From NCBI GenBank assembly GCA_014763615.1, contig JACXVB010000003.1:122274-186273 (forward strand): a DNA stretch of 64,000 nucleotides, in the 5' to 3' direction. The stretch comes from Sphingobacteriales bacterium (GTDB lineage Bacteria; Bacteroidota; Bacteroidia; Sphingobacteriales; Sphingobacteriaceae). The translations under genes were made by a program, and so were the position numbers. Positions 45,319 to 54,399 of this stretch are shown piece after piece. Below the pieces are notes generated by a model, which was not told where the DNA came from, ran no database searches, and saw only the letters and a list, made by a program, of their open reading frames with translations. The stretch's first letter is position 1; every line of letters begins with the position of its first letter.

Positions 45319-45921
45319 ATGAATTTATTTTCAGAATCAGGAGCAATTAATTTGTTGCCATTTGATGGCGTGGTTTTAAACCACGGAATAATTTTTAATC
45401 ATGAAACTTCGCAGAAATATTTTCATACATTTTTAAATGAAATTGATTGGAGGCAAGACGAAGTTTTGATGTTCGGAAAGAAAATCATCACCAAAAGGAA
45501 AGCGGCTTGGTATGCAGAGGATGGTTTAGAGTACATTTATTCCGGCAGCAAAAAGAAGGGCTTGCCTTTTACTCAAAACCTTTTACAACTAAAATCTGAG
45601 GTAGAAAATATCACCCAAGAGCGTTATAATTCATGTTTATTGAATCTTTATCATGATGGAGAAGAAGGAATGGGTTGGCATAGTGATGATGAAAAAACCA
45701 TTGTTCCCGAAAGCAGTATTGCGTCGGTGAGTTTTGGTGCAGAACGGAAATTTACCTTTAAACACAAGGAAAATAAGCAAAGTATTTCTTTGGCTTTAAA
45801 CAACGGCAGTTTATTAGAAATGAAGGGAAAAACCCAAGAATTTTGGTGGCACAGTTTACCAAAAAGCAAGAAGGTTAAAGCCGCAAGAATTAATCTTACT
45901 TTTAGGAAAATGATTACCTAG
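45319..45921 (+). CDS. AlkB-like alpha-ketoglutarate-dependent dioxygenase
   Basis: 200 residues from ATG 45319 (MNLFSESGAINLLPF); a TTG one codon earlier is also open. The jelly-roll core has CLLNLYHDGEEGMGWHSDDE (His and Asp of the HxD iron site, NLY motif), SIASVSFGAERKFTFKHKEN, and FWWHSLPKSKKVKAARINLTFR (distal His and the R-x5-R 2-oxoglutarate motif). It repairs alkylated bases by oxidative demethylation; it is of the AlkB/ALKBH2-like class by length. Confidence 0.9.
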   Translation: MNLFSESGAINLLPFDGVVLNHGIIFNHETSQKYFHTFLNEIDWRQDEVLMFGKKIITKRKAAWYAEDGLEYIYSGSKKKGLPFTQNLLQLKSEVENITQERYNSCLLNLYHDGEEGMGWHSDDEKTIVPESSIASVSFGAERKFTFKHKENKQSISLALNNGSLLEMKGKTQEFWWHSLPKSKKVKAARINLTFRKMIT

Positions 45922-45962
45922 GCATTACAAGGATTTGTTTAGCTGAAGTGTAATTTCGCCCT

Positions 45963-46949
45963 ATGGCCAGCCAACTGTATCATCCCTTTCAGAGAATGCG
46001 TTTCGATCATACTCACTGCTTTTTAAGTGGCGAGAAAATCGGATCGGAGCAGTATTTATCCATTTTTGCCGATTGGCTTTCTCAAGCTTATCAGTTAGAT
46101 GAAAAGCCTTTTAAAATGTTGGATGAAAGTTTTCTGACCTATGCTGATATTAAAATACCCTGTTCCGAAAGCGTAAAAAATCAATTTGAAATCTTAGAAA
46201 ATCAAATTCAGGAAGCTTTTGAGAAAGGATATGATGGGGTTAAAAAACTAGACGAAAAACTGATTTTTTTGTGGGTAGCGAAAATGGTTTATGGCATCAT
46301 CTTCAAAGAGATACAAGCAGCTATAAAGCAGCAAAACGCTTTTGCCGAGGGCTTTAATATTTCTCAAAGCTTAATCCACAAGTTTGGTACTTTGCATACC
46401 ATGTTGCAGTCTTTAATAAAACCCATCGTTTTTGAAGATTTCAAGCCTTTCAGTATTTTCATTTGCAAAGTGAATAATGCTGAAGAAGAGTTTGCTTATC
46501 GCGATGAAATCAATACGCTTACGTTTTCTTTGCGGATGAAAGATTTTGGCTTATTAGTAAACCTGCAAGATAATGGCGCCAATAAACGCTATCATGAAGA
46601 AATCTGGAATAAAATTGAAGGGAAAACCTTGCATCCTATCCAATTTGAAGAGCTTTGCGGACGAGTTTTTTATTCGGCTTATTTGTTTAATCGTTTGCCA
46701 GAATACCACATTATCCCTACAGAAGAAGCTATTTTTATCGAAGCCATGCCTTTACAGGGGATGAATGCCAAACCTATTTTTGACGATTGGCATTTTAAAA
46801 CTTACGGACAAGTATTAGAGAATTTTTGGAAAAGATGGGGATTTCTTTTGTTAGAAATCATCAAAAATCCAGAGCAACCGATGAGTTTTTTATTGGATGA
46901 GGAAGGAGCATTTAAGCCAGCCGAAAGCATTTCACTTCCGCTAGCTTAA
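45963..46949 (+). CDS. Uncharacterised 328-residue protein
   Basis: I do not recognise the family. The first residues MASQLYHPFQRMRFDHTHCF then LSGEKIG resemble the Cys-containing start of zinc-binding HNH-associated proteins, but only one Cys is present there and no HNH motif follows. The rest is soluble and mostly helical, rich in aromatic and charged residues (FEELCGRVFYSAYLFNRLPE). There is no signal peptide or transmembrane segment. It starts 41 bp after the AlkB-like gene on the same strand, possibly one operon. It ends overlapping a small minus-strand gene by 3 bp. Confidence 0.7.
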   Translation: MASQLYHPFQRMRFDHTHCFLSGEKIGSEQYLSIFADWLSQAYQLDEKPFKMLDESFLTYADIKIPCSESVKNQFEILENQIQEAFEKGYDGVKKLDEKLIFLWVAKMVYGIIFKEIQAAIKQQNAFAEGFNISQSLIHKFGTLHTMLQSLIKPIVFEDFKPFSIFICKVNNAEEEFAYRDEINTLTFSLRMKDFGLLVNLQDNGANKRYHEEIWNKIEGKTLHPIQFEELCGRVFYSAYLFNRLPEYHIIPTEEAIFIEAMPLQGMNAKPIFDDWHFKTYGQVLENFWKRWGFLLLEIIKNPEQPMSFLLDEEGAFKPAESISLPLA

Positions 46950-47080
46950 TGCGCTTTATGAAGTTCTGACTTTTTGATTTCTTTAGGTTGCACTTTCTGA
47001 TTGCCTAAAGTACAGGCATAGACTAAGGATAAAACCGATATCCCTATAAACTGCAACAAAAATTTAACTTCCTTTTTCAT
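46946..47080 (-). CDS. Small membrane or lipoprotein-like protein, 44 residues
   Basis: Reads MKKEVKFLLQFIGISVLSLV then YACTLGNQKVQPKEIKKSEL and HKAH. One hydrophobic segment followed by a Cys and a basic tail. YAC is a poor lipobox (Tyr at -2), so lipidation is uncertain. Its stop codon overlaps the convergent stop of the 45963 gene. ATG start and compact spacing support a real gene; family unknown. Confidence 0.45.
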   Translation of the reverse strand: MKKEVKFLLQFIGISVLSLVYACTLGNQKVQPKEIKKSELHKAH

Positions 47081-47185
47081 CTGCCATTAATTTGGCCGCA
47101 AAGGTAGAATTTAGATCATTAAAGAATTGTTAAACTTTCGTCAATAAAATGAGCTAAAAAATCGACTTTTTTAATCCTCTAAAAG

Positions 47186-47935
47186 CTAACTATTCATCAC
47201 AGAACCGGCATTAATATCAATGGTTTGGCCCGTGATAGATTGTTGTTTTAAGAGGTAGGAAACCAAATCGGCAATTTCTTGAGGCTGACTCATTCGTTTT
47301 AGTGGAACACTTTGCATTGCCATTTCAAAAAACTCCGCTTTTGTGATACCAATTCCATCGGCTATGCCTTGCAAACCTTCCTGAGCCATATCGGTATCTA
47401 CCCAACCTGGTGCAATGGCGTTTACCAAGATGTTTTGATGGGCAAACTCCATTGCCCAAGAGCGCATTAAACCTAATAATCCAGCTTTAGAAGCACAATA
47501 AGCAGTGTAATTGACCACACCCAATCGGGCTAAAACCGAAGAAGTCATTAGAATATGTTTCACTTCATTTTTGGATAAAGCGAGGTTGGGTAAAAAAGCA
47601 TTTACGAAATTATAGGTTCCGGTGAGGTTGGTGTTTACAATCTCGTTCCAACGGTCGGTTTCGCCCCAATTATTTTCTCCACCAACGCCTGCATTGGCAA
47701 TTATCCCATTAATGGCTAAGTTTTTAATTTCATCGGCAGCAGCCAAAACCGACTTTTTATCAGTAATATCTGCGGTTAACACCACATGATTTTCTCCGCT
47801 TAACGCGGATTTCACTTCCGCCAATCTGTTTTTATTTCTGCCTAAAAGGATAATTTGGTTTCCTTCATTGGCTAATTGATGAGCCATGGCTTTTCCAATT
47901 CCGCTACCGGCACCACTGATGATATATGTTTTCAT
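47186..47935 (-). CDS. SDR family oxidoreductase
   Basis: 249 residues, classical SDR. SGAGSGIGKAMAHQLA (TGxxxGIG), ITDKKSVLAA, IIANAGVGGE (NNAG equivalent), MTSSVLARLGVVNYTAYCAS then KAG (catalytic Ser, Tyr, Lys) and NAIAPGWVDTDMAQ are all present. The fold and length match 3-oxoacyl-ACP reductase-like enzymes, but the substrate cannot be assigned. Repeat copy C lies right upstream of its start codon. Confidence 0.88.
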   Translation of the reverse strand: MKTYIISGAGSGIGKAMAHQLANEGNQIILLGRNKNRLAEVKSALSGENHVVLTADITDKKSVLAAADEIKNLAINGIIANAGVGGENNWGETDRWNEIVNTNLTGTYNFVNAFLPNLALSKNEVKHILMTSSVLARLGVVNYTAYCASKAGLLGLMRSWAMEFAHQNILVNAIAPGWVDTDMAQEGLQGIADGIGITKAEFFEMAMQSVPLKRMSQPQEIADLVSYLLKQQSITGQTIDINAGSVMNS

Positions 47936-47952
47936 GTTTTATTAAGCTTAAT

Positions 47953-47985
47953 GCTAAAGGCTTAAAGCCAAAAGCAAAGCTAAAT
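47953..47985. repeat. Dispersed repeat (copy C) upstream of the SDR gene
   Basis: GCTAAAGGCTTAAAGC (47953-47968) is the exact reverse complement of 21114-21129 in copy B of the trp operon. It continues CAAAAGCAAAGC. A third member of the same short intergenic repeat family. Confidence 0.65.
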
Positions 47986-48043
47986 TGAGCATTTTTATAA
48001 AACTTAATAGAACATCCTCAAAAAAATTACCTTTATTTAATCA

Positions 48044-49057
48044 ATGGAAAAGAAAATTAGAGCAGGTTTATTGGCATACGGCATGTCGGGAAAGATTTTT
48101 CATGCCCCATTTTTAGAAGCGCATGAAGGTTTTGACCTAGTTGCTATTGTAGAAAGAACAAAAAATGAGTCGGTTAAAGATTATCCTCAAGTGAAAATTT
48201 ATCGAGAAGTGGAAGCGCTTTTGGCGGATGAAACCATTGATTTGGTGGTGGTAAACACGCCAAATTTTACGCATTACGAATATGCAAAAGCTGCTTTAAA
48301 TGCAGGAAAGCATGTATTGGTAGAAAAGCCATTTTCGGTTTTAAAAGCCGAAGCGGAGGAATTGTTCTCCTTAGCTTTTAGAAAAGGGTTAAAAGTTTTA
48401 GCCTATCAAAACCGAAGGTTTGACCCTGATTTTATGGCTGTCGAAAAAATTATCAAATCAGGCAGATTGGGAAAAATTACAGAAGTACATATCCGCTTTG
48501 ATCGCTATAGAAATGCCATCAGTCCGAAGGCTTTTAAGGAAAATAGCGTACCTGGTGCTGGAATTTTTTATGATTTAGGTGCGCACATGATTGATCAAGC
48601 GATTGCACTTTTTGGTATTCCGTCTGAGTTTTCCAAAACGTATGGGAAATTTCGTGAAAATACGGAGGTGGATGACTATGCCCAAGCACATTTAAAATAC
48701 GATAATGGCTTAAATGTTTTTGTTACCGCCAATATGTTGGTGATAAAACCGCAGCCAGCTTATGTTTTTTATGGCATAAAAGGAACTTTAATCAAACACA
48801 GATCAGATGTTCAAGAAACTCAACTTTTATCAGGCATGAAACCATTAGATAAAGGTTATGGAGAGGAGGAAAAAGGAAATGAAGGGATTTTATTTACTTT
48901 GAATACAAACGGAGAGATTATAGAAGAACAAATTCCTTTAGAAAAGGGAAATTATCTATTGCTTTTTGATGCTGTTTACCAAGCAATTGTAAATGATAAA
49001 GAGTACTTCGCAAAACAGAATGATATTTTAACGCAGCTTTCAATTTTAGAAAAATAA
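48044..49057 (+). CDS. Gfo/Idh/MocA family oxidoreductase
   Basis: 337 residues. GLLAYGMSGKIFHAPFLEAH is the N-terminal Rossmann motif in the YhhX/YvaA-like form, VVNTPNFTHYEYAKAALNAG and HVLVEKPFSVLKAEAEE hold the EKP signature, and GAGIFYDLGAHMIDQAIALF the His of the active site (GxxxxDxGxHxID). Substrates in this family are sugars or cyclitols; this one is not assignable. Divergent from the SDR gene, with its own terminator. Confidence 0.9.
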   Translation: MEKKIRAGLLAYGMSGKIFHAPFLEAHEGFDLVAIVERTKNESVKDYPQVKIYREVEALLADETIDLVVVNTPNFTHYEYAKAALNAGKHVLVEKPFSVLKAEAEELFSLAFRKGLKVLAYQNRRFDPDFMAVEKIIKSGRLGKITEVHIRFDRYRNAISPKAFKENSVPGAGIFYDLGAHMIDQAIALFGIPSEFSKTYGKFRENTEVDDYAQAHLKYDNGLNVFVTANMLVIKPQPAYVFYGIKGTLIKHRSDVQETQLLSGMKPLDKGYGEEEKGNEGILFTLNTNGEIIEEQIPLEKGNYLLLFDAVYQAIVNDKEYFAKQNDILTQLSILEK

Positions 49058-49085
49058 AAAGGCGATGCTTTTCGCATCACCTTTT
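49057..49085. terminator. Bidirectional terminator
   Basis: AAAAGGCGATGC / GCATCACCTTTT, a 12-bp stem with one mismatch (a G-U pair on the minus strand) and a 5-nt loop, between the convergent ends of the Gfo/Idh/MocA gene and the long secreted hydrolase gene. It begins at the last base of the plus-strand stop codon. Confidence 0.75.
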
Positions 49086-49117
49086 AAAGCTAAAAAATTT
49101 GAGTTCTTTTATATCTT

Positions 49118-52100
49118 TTAATGTTGTATAATAATTTGCTTTTTAAGGGTCTGTTTACCCCGCAAAATGTGCAAATAGTAGGTGCCATTAGCTATTTTAC
49201 TTACATCCAATATAATTTCATTAGCCGCTGTTTGGTTGATACCTTCCATCAAAACATTTCCCTCTTTATCAAAAAGTTTAGTGCTAAAATCAATTTTTTC
49301 TTTTGCTGTAGATACATTACTTTTTGCAGATGGATCATTATAGCTAACCGTTAATGTACTGGAAGTAGGGTTGGGCGAATAACTAAAGCTTCCACTACAA
49401 GGCGCATCATACCAAATATAGGTTTGTTGTGAATTACCGCATGAGCCCACTGCTTCTACACCCACATAATAACCTGTACCGCAGGGCATAACAGATTGGC
49501 TAATGACCACCGTATTAGTAGTGCTTGTTGCCACCTGATTTCCATTCACATACCAAACATAGGATGTTGCCCCTGAAACTTCATCACAATAAAAAGTTAC
49601 CCTACGCGGTGGCACATCATAAGCTACCTGTAAGTTTTGGGGTTTGGCAGTACCTACCTGAATAGCAAAAGGAGCTAAAGAAACTGATCCACAAGCACTG
49701 TTTACCGTAGCGTTCAACTGTACTATTCCATTTCCTGCAGCAGACAAAATAGCCGTATTTCCACTAGTACTCAAACTCGCTACCCCACTGGATGGGCTGA
49801 TGCTCCAACTTACTGTAGCACCAGTTGGTAAATTGGAAATGGTGTAGGTAGCCGAAGTACAGAATTGATTAGGCCCTTGGATTTGTAGGGTGCCACTACA
49901 TATATAACTGCAATCAATTAAAGGTGGAGTTGTATTTGTTAAATTTGAAGTAATTTCATTACCTGCCCAATCCGCATTTCTGGCTGTAAAGGAAATGTGG
50001 TCTTCGTTTATCGATGTAGTATTATTTTGTCTGGCAACTATAAAATTGGCAAAGGGTGTTTGTTTAGGAGATGCAGGTGGATTGGAAGCAGAGTAAACTC
50101 TCAAAAAATCTGAATTCCCCAAAGTTGTTGCACCCCCACCAATATCTAAAGAGCTCGTGGTTGGTATAAAATTGAAAGAATTTTGCATTGATGCAGTAAT
50201 ACTGTATTTATAGAACCAATTGGTAGCACTTGAGCTTTGTAAATTTAATGGCACAGGATAAAATCCTCCCGGATACCCATCAATGGGTATCATCCCACTA
50301 TCTGCATCTTTTTCTTTATGTGCTAGGGTTACATTGATATTTACCAAATAGAATAATTTCTTTTTGTAGGTAATATCGCAATAATAGACTTCATTCCCTC
50401 CTCCGTTCGCTATGGCATGTAAATTTAAAGTCGAACGGATTTCATTTCTACCTGGCAATGCTCCGAATTTAAAAATCCTGCTGAATGGAAAATAAGGAGA
50501 TACAAAATATGATAAGGCACTAAAAGCTACATCACCCAAAAAACGAGTTTGTATTTTACCATCAATACTTAATAAACTTGCCCCAGGCTCAAAACCTTGT
50601 GAATTGGCACATTCCGAACCATTGCTCATGGCTACCATTCTAAAAGGATGACCTGTTGTACCTTGAGGATAACCCAGCGTTCTTAATGATGCATAAAAAT
50701 CATCATGATGAACATTTCTTAAAGTGCCAAAATCTGAAATATAATTGATGAGCATCTGTTTAGATGCAGGCTCATTAGCTAAACTGAGTGCTTTAAGCGG
50801 ACTTACCCCGCCTCTAATTAATTGCACCAATTCTACCCCTAAAGCTACCACACCGGTGCTGATATAAATATTACGGAAATGCCTTCCCATGTATTGGTAA
50901 GCAATGGGCACATTAGCTCCTTGTTGCGGAGCATCCTGACTGATGAACAAACGGGTTTGATGGGCTATATTTTCATTTTCCATCTCTTTAAGCGCAATAC
51001 GGGTAATTACCCCACCCATGCTTTGCCCAATAATCACATTATCCTGCATCACCCCGTTTACAGCCACCTTATCTGCGTTAACCAGCTCAATTACCTTTTT
51101 TAACAGCTTGGCATTGCGGTATAAATCATCTGTCCCTTTTTTCCAATCGATATAAACAATGTCGTATTGTGGGTTGTTGATTAAAATATTCCTTAATTGA
51201 TTCGCGTTGAGTATTCTAATTTCATCTAGAAATTGGTCTATATCATTCAAACCATATTTCTCTTCGGGAGCTAAAATATTACCGGGGTCATAGCCTTCGG
51301 CAATAATCAAAGGTCGTCTTAAAACTGGGTCTGCCGGATCAGCGTACCTGATGGTGACATATCCCTTGGCTTTTTTACCTTCATACTCTTCGTCACTTTC
51401 AACCTCTTGTGGGCCAGCAACTAAGGAGTAAGTTTGATAGGGTGATGGAGGAACATCATCCGCAGGATTGACCGCATTGGCAATATGAATTTGGGAATGG
51501 CTGTATAAAACTTGATTGCTAGCCAATGTAACTTTAAAATTGAGAGTTTTTAATCCACTATCGGGATAAAAAACTGGAGCAGCTTGCCCTACCGTTAAAG
51601 TTTGATAACCATTGCCATCGCCTGCATCTAACTGGATGCTACTCACCTGTAGGTTGGTAAACCATGCAACCGAAGGAATCAATACGGAAATGTTTCTTCC
51701 CTTGTGCTCAGTGGTAACTGGGGCAAAAGCTACGCTCAGCCCTGTTTGGTAAGGATTTTGCCAAACGCCGTTGATGTATCGGTCGTAAATCTGGTCGTTA
51801 GTAATCGTCAATAATCCACTGCTATAAGCATCTTCCCTAAAATAACTATAGCCATAGCATAAACCACCAATGGTAATCAGGTTTACATCCCTTTGTAAAT
51901 ACCATAGGCTATCGGCAACTATGGGGTTTAGCCATGTACCTGCATTACTATGGATGCGGGAGGTAAACAGGGTTTGGTAAATATCAAAAAAATCGCCGTA
52001 ATCTACATAATTGCTGTCGTTTACACTACCGCTATATCGTTCCAAATCGGCAAACTCCATCGCAAAATCTCGTAATAAACCATAAGGCACTCGGTTTTTC

Positions 52101-52126
52101 TCTAAAGGAGAAAACACGTAATTCAT
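49118..52126 (-). CDS. Large secreted alpha/beta-hydrolase-like protein with T9SS sorting domain (signal peptide out of frame)
   Basis: 1002 residues in the open frame from ATG 52126. Residues about 270-500 form an alpha/beta-hydrolase core: PLIIAEGYDPGN, DIVYIDWKKGTDDLYRNAKL, VIIGQSMGGVITRIA (nucleophile Ser 369 in GxSxG) and FISQDAPQQGANVP, as in lipases and PGAP1-like esterases. Residues about 745-910 are Ig/PKD-like. The last about 90 residues (YSPNPTSSTLTVSYN to GTYYLHILRGKQTLKKQIII) are a T9SS type A sorting domain. Such proteins need a signal peptide; one exists upstream but a one-base deletion puts it out of frame (see 52127-52245). The last gene of the lipoprotein cassette array; substrate unknown. 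Confidence 0.82.
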   Translation of the reverse strand: MNYVFSPLEKNRVPYGLLRDFAMEFADLERYSGSVNDSNYVDYGDFFDIYQTLFTSRIHSNAGTWLNPIVADSLWYLQRDVNLITIGGLCYGYSYFREDAYSSGLLTITNDQIYDRYINGVWQNPYQTGLSVAFAPVTTEHKGRNISVLIPSVAWFTNLQVSSIQLDAGDGNGYQTLTVGQAAPVFYPDSGLKTLNFKVTLASNQVLYSHSQIHIANAVNPADDVPPSPYQTYSLVAGPQEVESDEEYEGKKAKGYVTIRYADPADPVLRRPLIIAEGYDPGNILAPEEKYGLNDIDQFLDEIRILNANQLRNILINNPQYDIVYIDWKKGTDDLYRNAKLLKKVIELVNADKVAVNGVMQDNVIIGQSMGGVITRIALKEMENENIAHQTRLFISQDAPQQGANVPIAYQYMGRHFRNIYISTGVVALGVELVQLIRGGVSPLKALSLANEPASKQMLINYISDFGTLRNVHHDDFYASLRTLGYPQGTTGHPFRMVAMSNGSECANSQGFEPGASLLSIDGKIQTRFLGDVAFSALSYFVSPYFPFSRIFKFGALPGRNEIRSTLNLHAIANGGGNEVYYCDITYKKKLFYLVNINVTLAHKEKDADSGMIPIDGYPGGFYPVPLNLQSSSATNWFYKYSITASMQNSFNFIPTTSSLDIGGGATTLGNSDFLRVYSASNPPASPKQTPFANFIVARQNNTTSINEDHISFTARNADWAGNEITSNLTNTTPPLIDCSYICSGTLQIQGPNQFCTSATYTISNLPTGATVSWSISPSSGVASLSTSGNTAILSAAGNGIVQLNATVNSACGSVSLAPFAIQVGTAKPQNLQVAYDVPPRRVTFYCDEVSGATSYVWYVNGNQVATSTTNTVVISQSVMPCGTGYYVGVEAVGSCGNSQQTYIWYDAPCSGSFSYSPNPTSSTLTVSYNDPSAKSNVSTAKEKIDFSTKLFDKEGNVLMEGINQTAANEIILDVSKIANGTYYLHILRGKQTLKKQIIIQH

Positions 52127-52245
52127 TCTGTTATAAAAGCTATTGTCAATTTCTGCGGTAGGTGGAATAATTTGGGCAGAACCATTGAGTGCAAAGCACC
52201 CTAAGAGCAGTACGAGAACTGCTTTAATAAAGTAGATTTTTTCAT
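52127..52245 (-). other. Frameshifted signal-peptide region of the secreted hydrolase gene
   Basis: The ATG at 52245 is followed by only six A (52237-52242 are T on the plus strand); three of the four relics upstream have seven. Read with the seventh A, the frame gives MKKIYFIKAVLVLLLGCFAL then NGSAQIIPPTAEIDNSFYNR and runs straight into the 1002-residue frame. Without it translation stops after 14 codons. The frame from 52237 downward is stop-free, so a single base separates the gene from a full-length product of about 1041 residues. Confidence 0.85.
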
Positions 52246-52269
52246 GATATATTAGATTAAGGTTTGTAT

Positions 52270-52872
52270 TTATTTAACGTAATGTACATCAAAGCGGCCT
52301 TCTCGCACTTCTACTTTGTCGCCTTTATCATTTACGGCATCAAACCAAAAAGTGCCTGAAACTATTTGATTTAATTCGTCAAATTTTGATATATAAAGTT
52401 CTCCTTTATAGTCATTAATAGTAGAATATTCATTTATCAATCCATTAGAGATGATAGCATAGCTACCATATATTTCATTGGAGTTTTGATAATTTTTTAA
52501 AATATAAGTCTGTCCCTGTTTGATTATTACGTTATCTGCTCCTATAGATACACTTTTATTTGGTCCAGATTTCTTATATCTTGCAGATAAATTAAAATAA
52601 AAGCCTTGTGCTGTTGAGCTGTTTAAATACTGGTAATAGCTGCTCAAAGTTGGTCCTCCGTCTGGATTAAAAATGTAACCCTTGGGAGTAAAAGCTTCAC
52701 CATTTACCAAACAGCCAAAAGTTTCTTTACCCTCTTGTGTAGCAGGTGGTAAGGCATCTATGCCTGTTGCATCTTTTTTGCATTGCATACCCGAAAAAAG
52801 CAGAAAGCCTATTAAAAGGAGGTATAAGATGAAAGGCTTAAGGCTTAGGCGTCTAAAATTTAAAGATTTCAT
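52270..52872 (-). CDS. DUF6252-like lipoprotein, array copy 1
   Basis: 200 residues. The N-terminal signal ends FSGMQCKKDATGIDALPPAT; CKKD is typical after a lipidated Cys, although Met-Gln before the Cys is not a canonical lipobox. The conserved first half (EGKETFGCLVNGEAFTPKG, YYQYLNSSTAQGFYFN) and last part (ELYISKFDELNQIVSGTFWF, EVREGRFDVHYVK) are nearly identical to its paralogues, while residues about 75-140 differ. The C-terminal SGTF...REGRFD pattern suggests the DUF6252 family. Its stop lies 25 bp upstream of the hydrolase ATG at 52245, so it is the only array member still paired with a near-complete hydrolase gene. Confidence 0.75.
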   Translation of the reverse strand: MKSLNFRRLSLKPFILYLLLIGFLLFSGMQCKKDATGIDALPPATQEGKETFGCLVNGEAFTPKGYIFNPDGGPTLSSYYQYLNSSTAQGFYFNLSARYKKSGPNKSVSIGADNVIIKQGQTYILKNYQNSNEIYGSYAIISNGLINEYSTINDYKGELYISKFDELNQIVSGTFWFDAVNDKGDKVEVREGRFDVHYVK

Positions 52873-52939
52873 GAGAATTGTTTTTAAGGTAATACGTTGA
52901 TAATGAAACTAAAGTTATAGAATTTGTGATTTGGAGATA

Positions 52940-53098
52940 TTAAATTATTGTTAAATATAGGTGAAGCACATCAATCATACGGATGTAAAAACTGTTATCA
53001 ATCTCTGCGGCGGGTGGGATAACTTGTGCAGACGCTGTGTGCGCAAAGCATCTCAAGAGCAGGATGAACATTGCTTTAATAAAGTAGATTTTTTTCAT
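52940..53098 (-). pseudogene. Truncated 5' relic of the hydrolase gene, 52 codons (relic A)
   Basis: ATG 53098 opens MKKIYFIKAMFILLLRCFAH then TASAQVIPPAAEIDNSFYIR, clearly homologous to the hydrolase signal peptide and first mature residues. It then breaks into MIDVLHLYLTII and a stop where the sequence becomes the upstream block of lipoprotein copy 1. It has seven A after ATG, so the signal peptide is in frame. It could still yield a short secreted peptide. It starts 26 bp after the stop of lipoprotein copy 2. Confidence 0.8.
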
Positions 53099-53123
53099 GA
53101 TATTTAGATTTAAGGTTTTGTGT

Positions 53124-53714
53124 TTATTTTACGTAATGTACATCAAAACGCCCTTCCCTCACCTCTACTTTTTCTCCTTTATCATTCACCGCATCAAACC
53201 AGAAAGTACCCGAAACTATCAGATTCACCTCATCTAACTTTGATATGTATAGTTCTCCAATAAAATTTCCAGAGGTCATGTAATTATTAATATTTCCAGC
53301 GCCCGATACTATACTATAACTCCCATAAGCCTGATTTTTTTGTGAATAGTTCTTTAATTGATAAGTATTACCTTCTTTAATAATTAAACTATCCCCATTA
53401 ATTGCTATTCCTCGGTTTGAATTAGATTCATTTCTAAGACAGGTAATATTAAAATAATAACCTTGCGATGTAGAGCTGTTTAGATATTGATAGAAACAAT
53501 TAAGTCTCGGTCCCCCGAGGTTAGAACCTTTTGGTGTAAAGGCTACCCCATTCACCAGGCACCCAAATGTATTTTTGCCTTCCTGTGTGGCAGGTGGTAG
53601 GGCATCAATACCTGTTGCATCTTTTTTACATTTCATGCCCGCACAAAGAAGAAAGCCTGTTAAAATGAGGTAGGAGGTAAAAGGTTTAAGGCTTAAGTAT
53701 TTATTATTTTTCAT
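53124..53714 (-). CDS. DUF6252-like lipoprotein, array copy 2
   Basis: 196 residues, same layout as copy 1: signal ending CAGMKCKKDATGIDALPPAT, conserved GKNTFGCLVNGVAFTPKGSN, a divergent middle (about 75-140, RNESNSNRGIAINGDSLIIK), and conserved C-terminus SGTFWFDAVNDKGEKVEVRE. Extra Cys residues occur in the first half (LNCFYQYL, ITCLRNE), not shared by the other copies. Its start is 27 bp from the end of copy 3, without a hydrolase relic between them, the only such direct junction in the array. Function unknown. Confidence 0.75.
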   Translation of the reverse strand: MKNNKYLSLKPFTSYLILTGFLLCAGMKCKKDATGIDALPPATQEGKNTFGCLVNGVAFTPKGSNLGGPRLNCFYQYLNSSTSQGYYFNITCLRNESNSNRGIAINGDSLIIKEGNTYQLKNYSQKNQAYGSYSIVSGAGNINNYMTSGNFIGELYISKLDEVNLIVSGTFWFDAVNDKGEKVEVREGRFDVHYVK

Positions 53715-53741
53715 AATATGATTTTTATAAGGTTTAAAAAA

Positions 53742-54332
53742 TTATTCTACATAGTGTACATCAAAACGCCCTTCTCGCACTTCTACTTTGTCGGCTTTAT
53801 CGTTTACGGCATCAAACCAGAATGTACCTGAGACGATTTGGTTGATCTCATCAAATTTTGAGATATAAAGCTCTCCTATATAGTCCTTTGTAGTTACAAA
53901 ATCGTTTGAATTAATATTAATAGTGATACCGTAACGAGCAGTGGCATTACCAACAATATTATTACCCAAAACATAAGTTTTTCCTTGTTGTATAGGCAAA
54001 CTTATTGTTCCAAAACTTAGTCCTTCTGTGCCATTATTGCCACCATTTTTCTTAATTGCTGATACATTAAAAAAGTAACCTTGAGCGGTAGAGCTATTTA
54101 AATATTGGTAATAGCTACTTAATATAGGCCCGCCTAAATTAGAGCCTTTGGGAGTAAAAGCTTCACCATTAACCAAACAACCAAAGGTTTCTTTGCCCTC
54201 TTGGGTAGCTGGTGGTAAGGCATCTATGCCTGTTGCGTCTTTTTTGCATTGCATACCCGAAAAAAGCAGAAAGCCTGTGAGCAGGAGGTAGAAGGCAAAT
54301 GGTTTAAGGTTTAAGTATGGATGATTTTTCAT
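53742..54332 (-). CDS. DUF6252-like lipoprotein, array copy 3
   Basis: 196 residues. Signal ending FSGMQCKKDATGIDALPPAT, conserved EGKETFGCLVNGEAFTPKGS and NSSTAQGYFFNVSA. The middle is the most divergent of the main group (KKNGGNNGTEGLSFGTISLP, then NNIVGNATARYGITININSN). The conserved end IVSGTFWFDAVNDKADKVEV is followed by HYVE instead of HYVK. The upstream 100 bp are almost identical to those of copy 1, including the relic junction, indicating a recent duplication of that segment. Confidence 0.75.
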   Translation of the reverse strand: MKNHPYLNLKPFAFYLLLTGFLLFSGMQCKKDATGIDALPPATQEGKETFGCLVNGEAFTPKGSNLGGPILSSYYQYLNSSTAQGYFFNVSAIKKNGGNNGTEGLSFGTISLPIQQGKTYVLGNNIVGNATARYGITININSNDFVTTKDYIGELYISKFDEINQIVSGTFWFDAVNDKADKVEVREGRFDVHYVE

Positions 54333-54399
54333 AATGTATTGTTTTTAGGTAATACGTTGATAATTAAACTAAAGATACAGGATTTGTGATTTGGAGATA

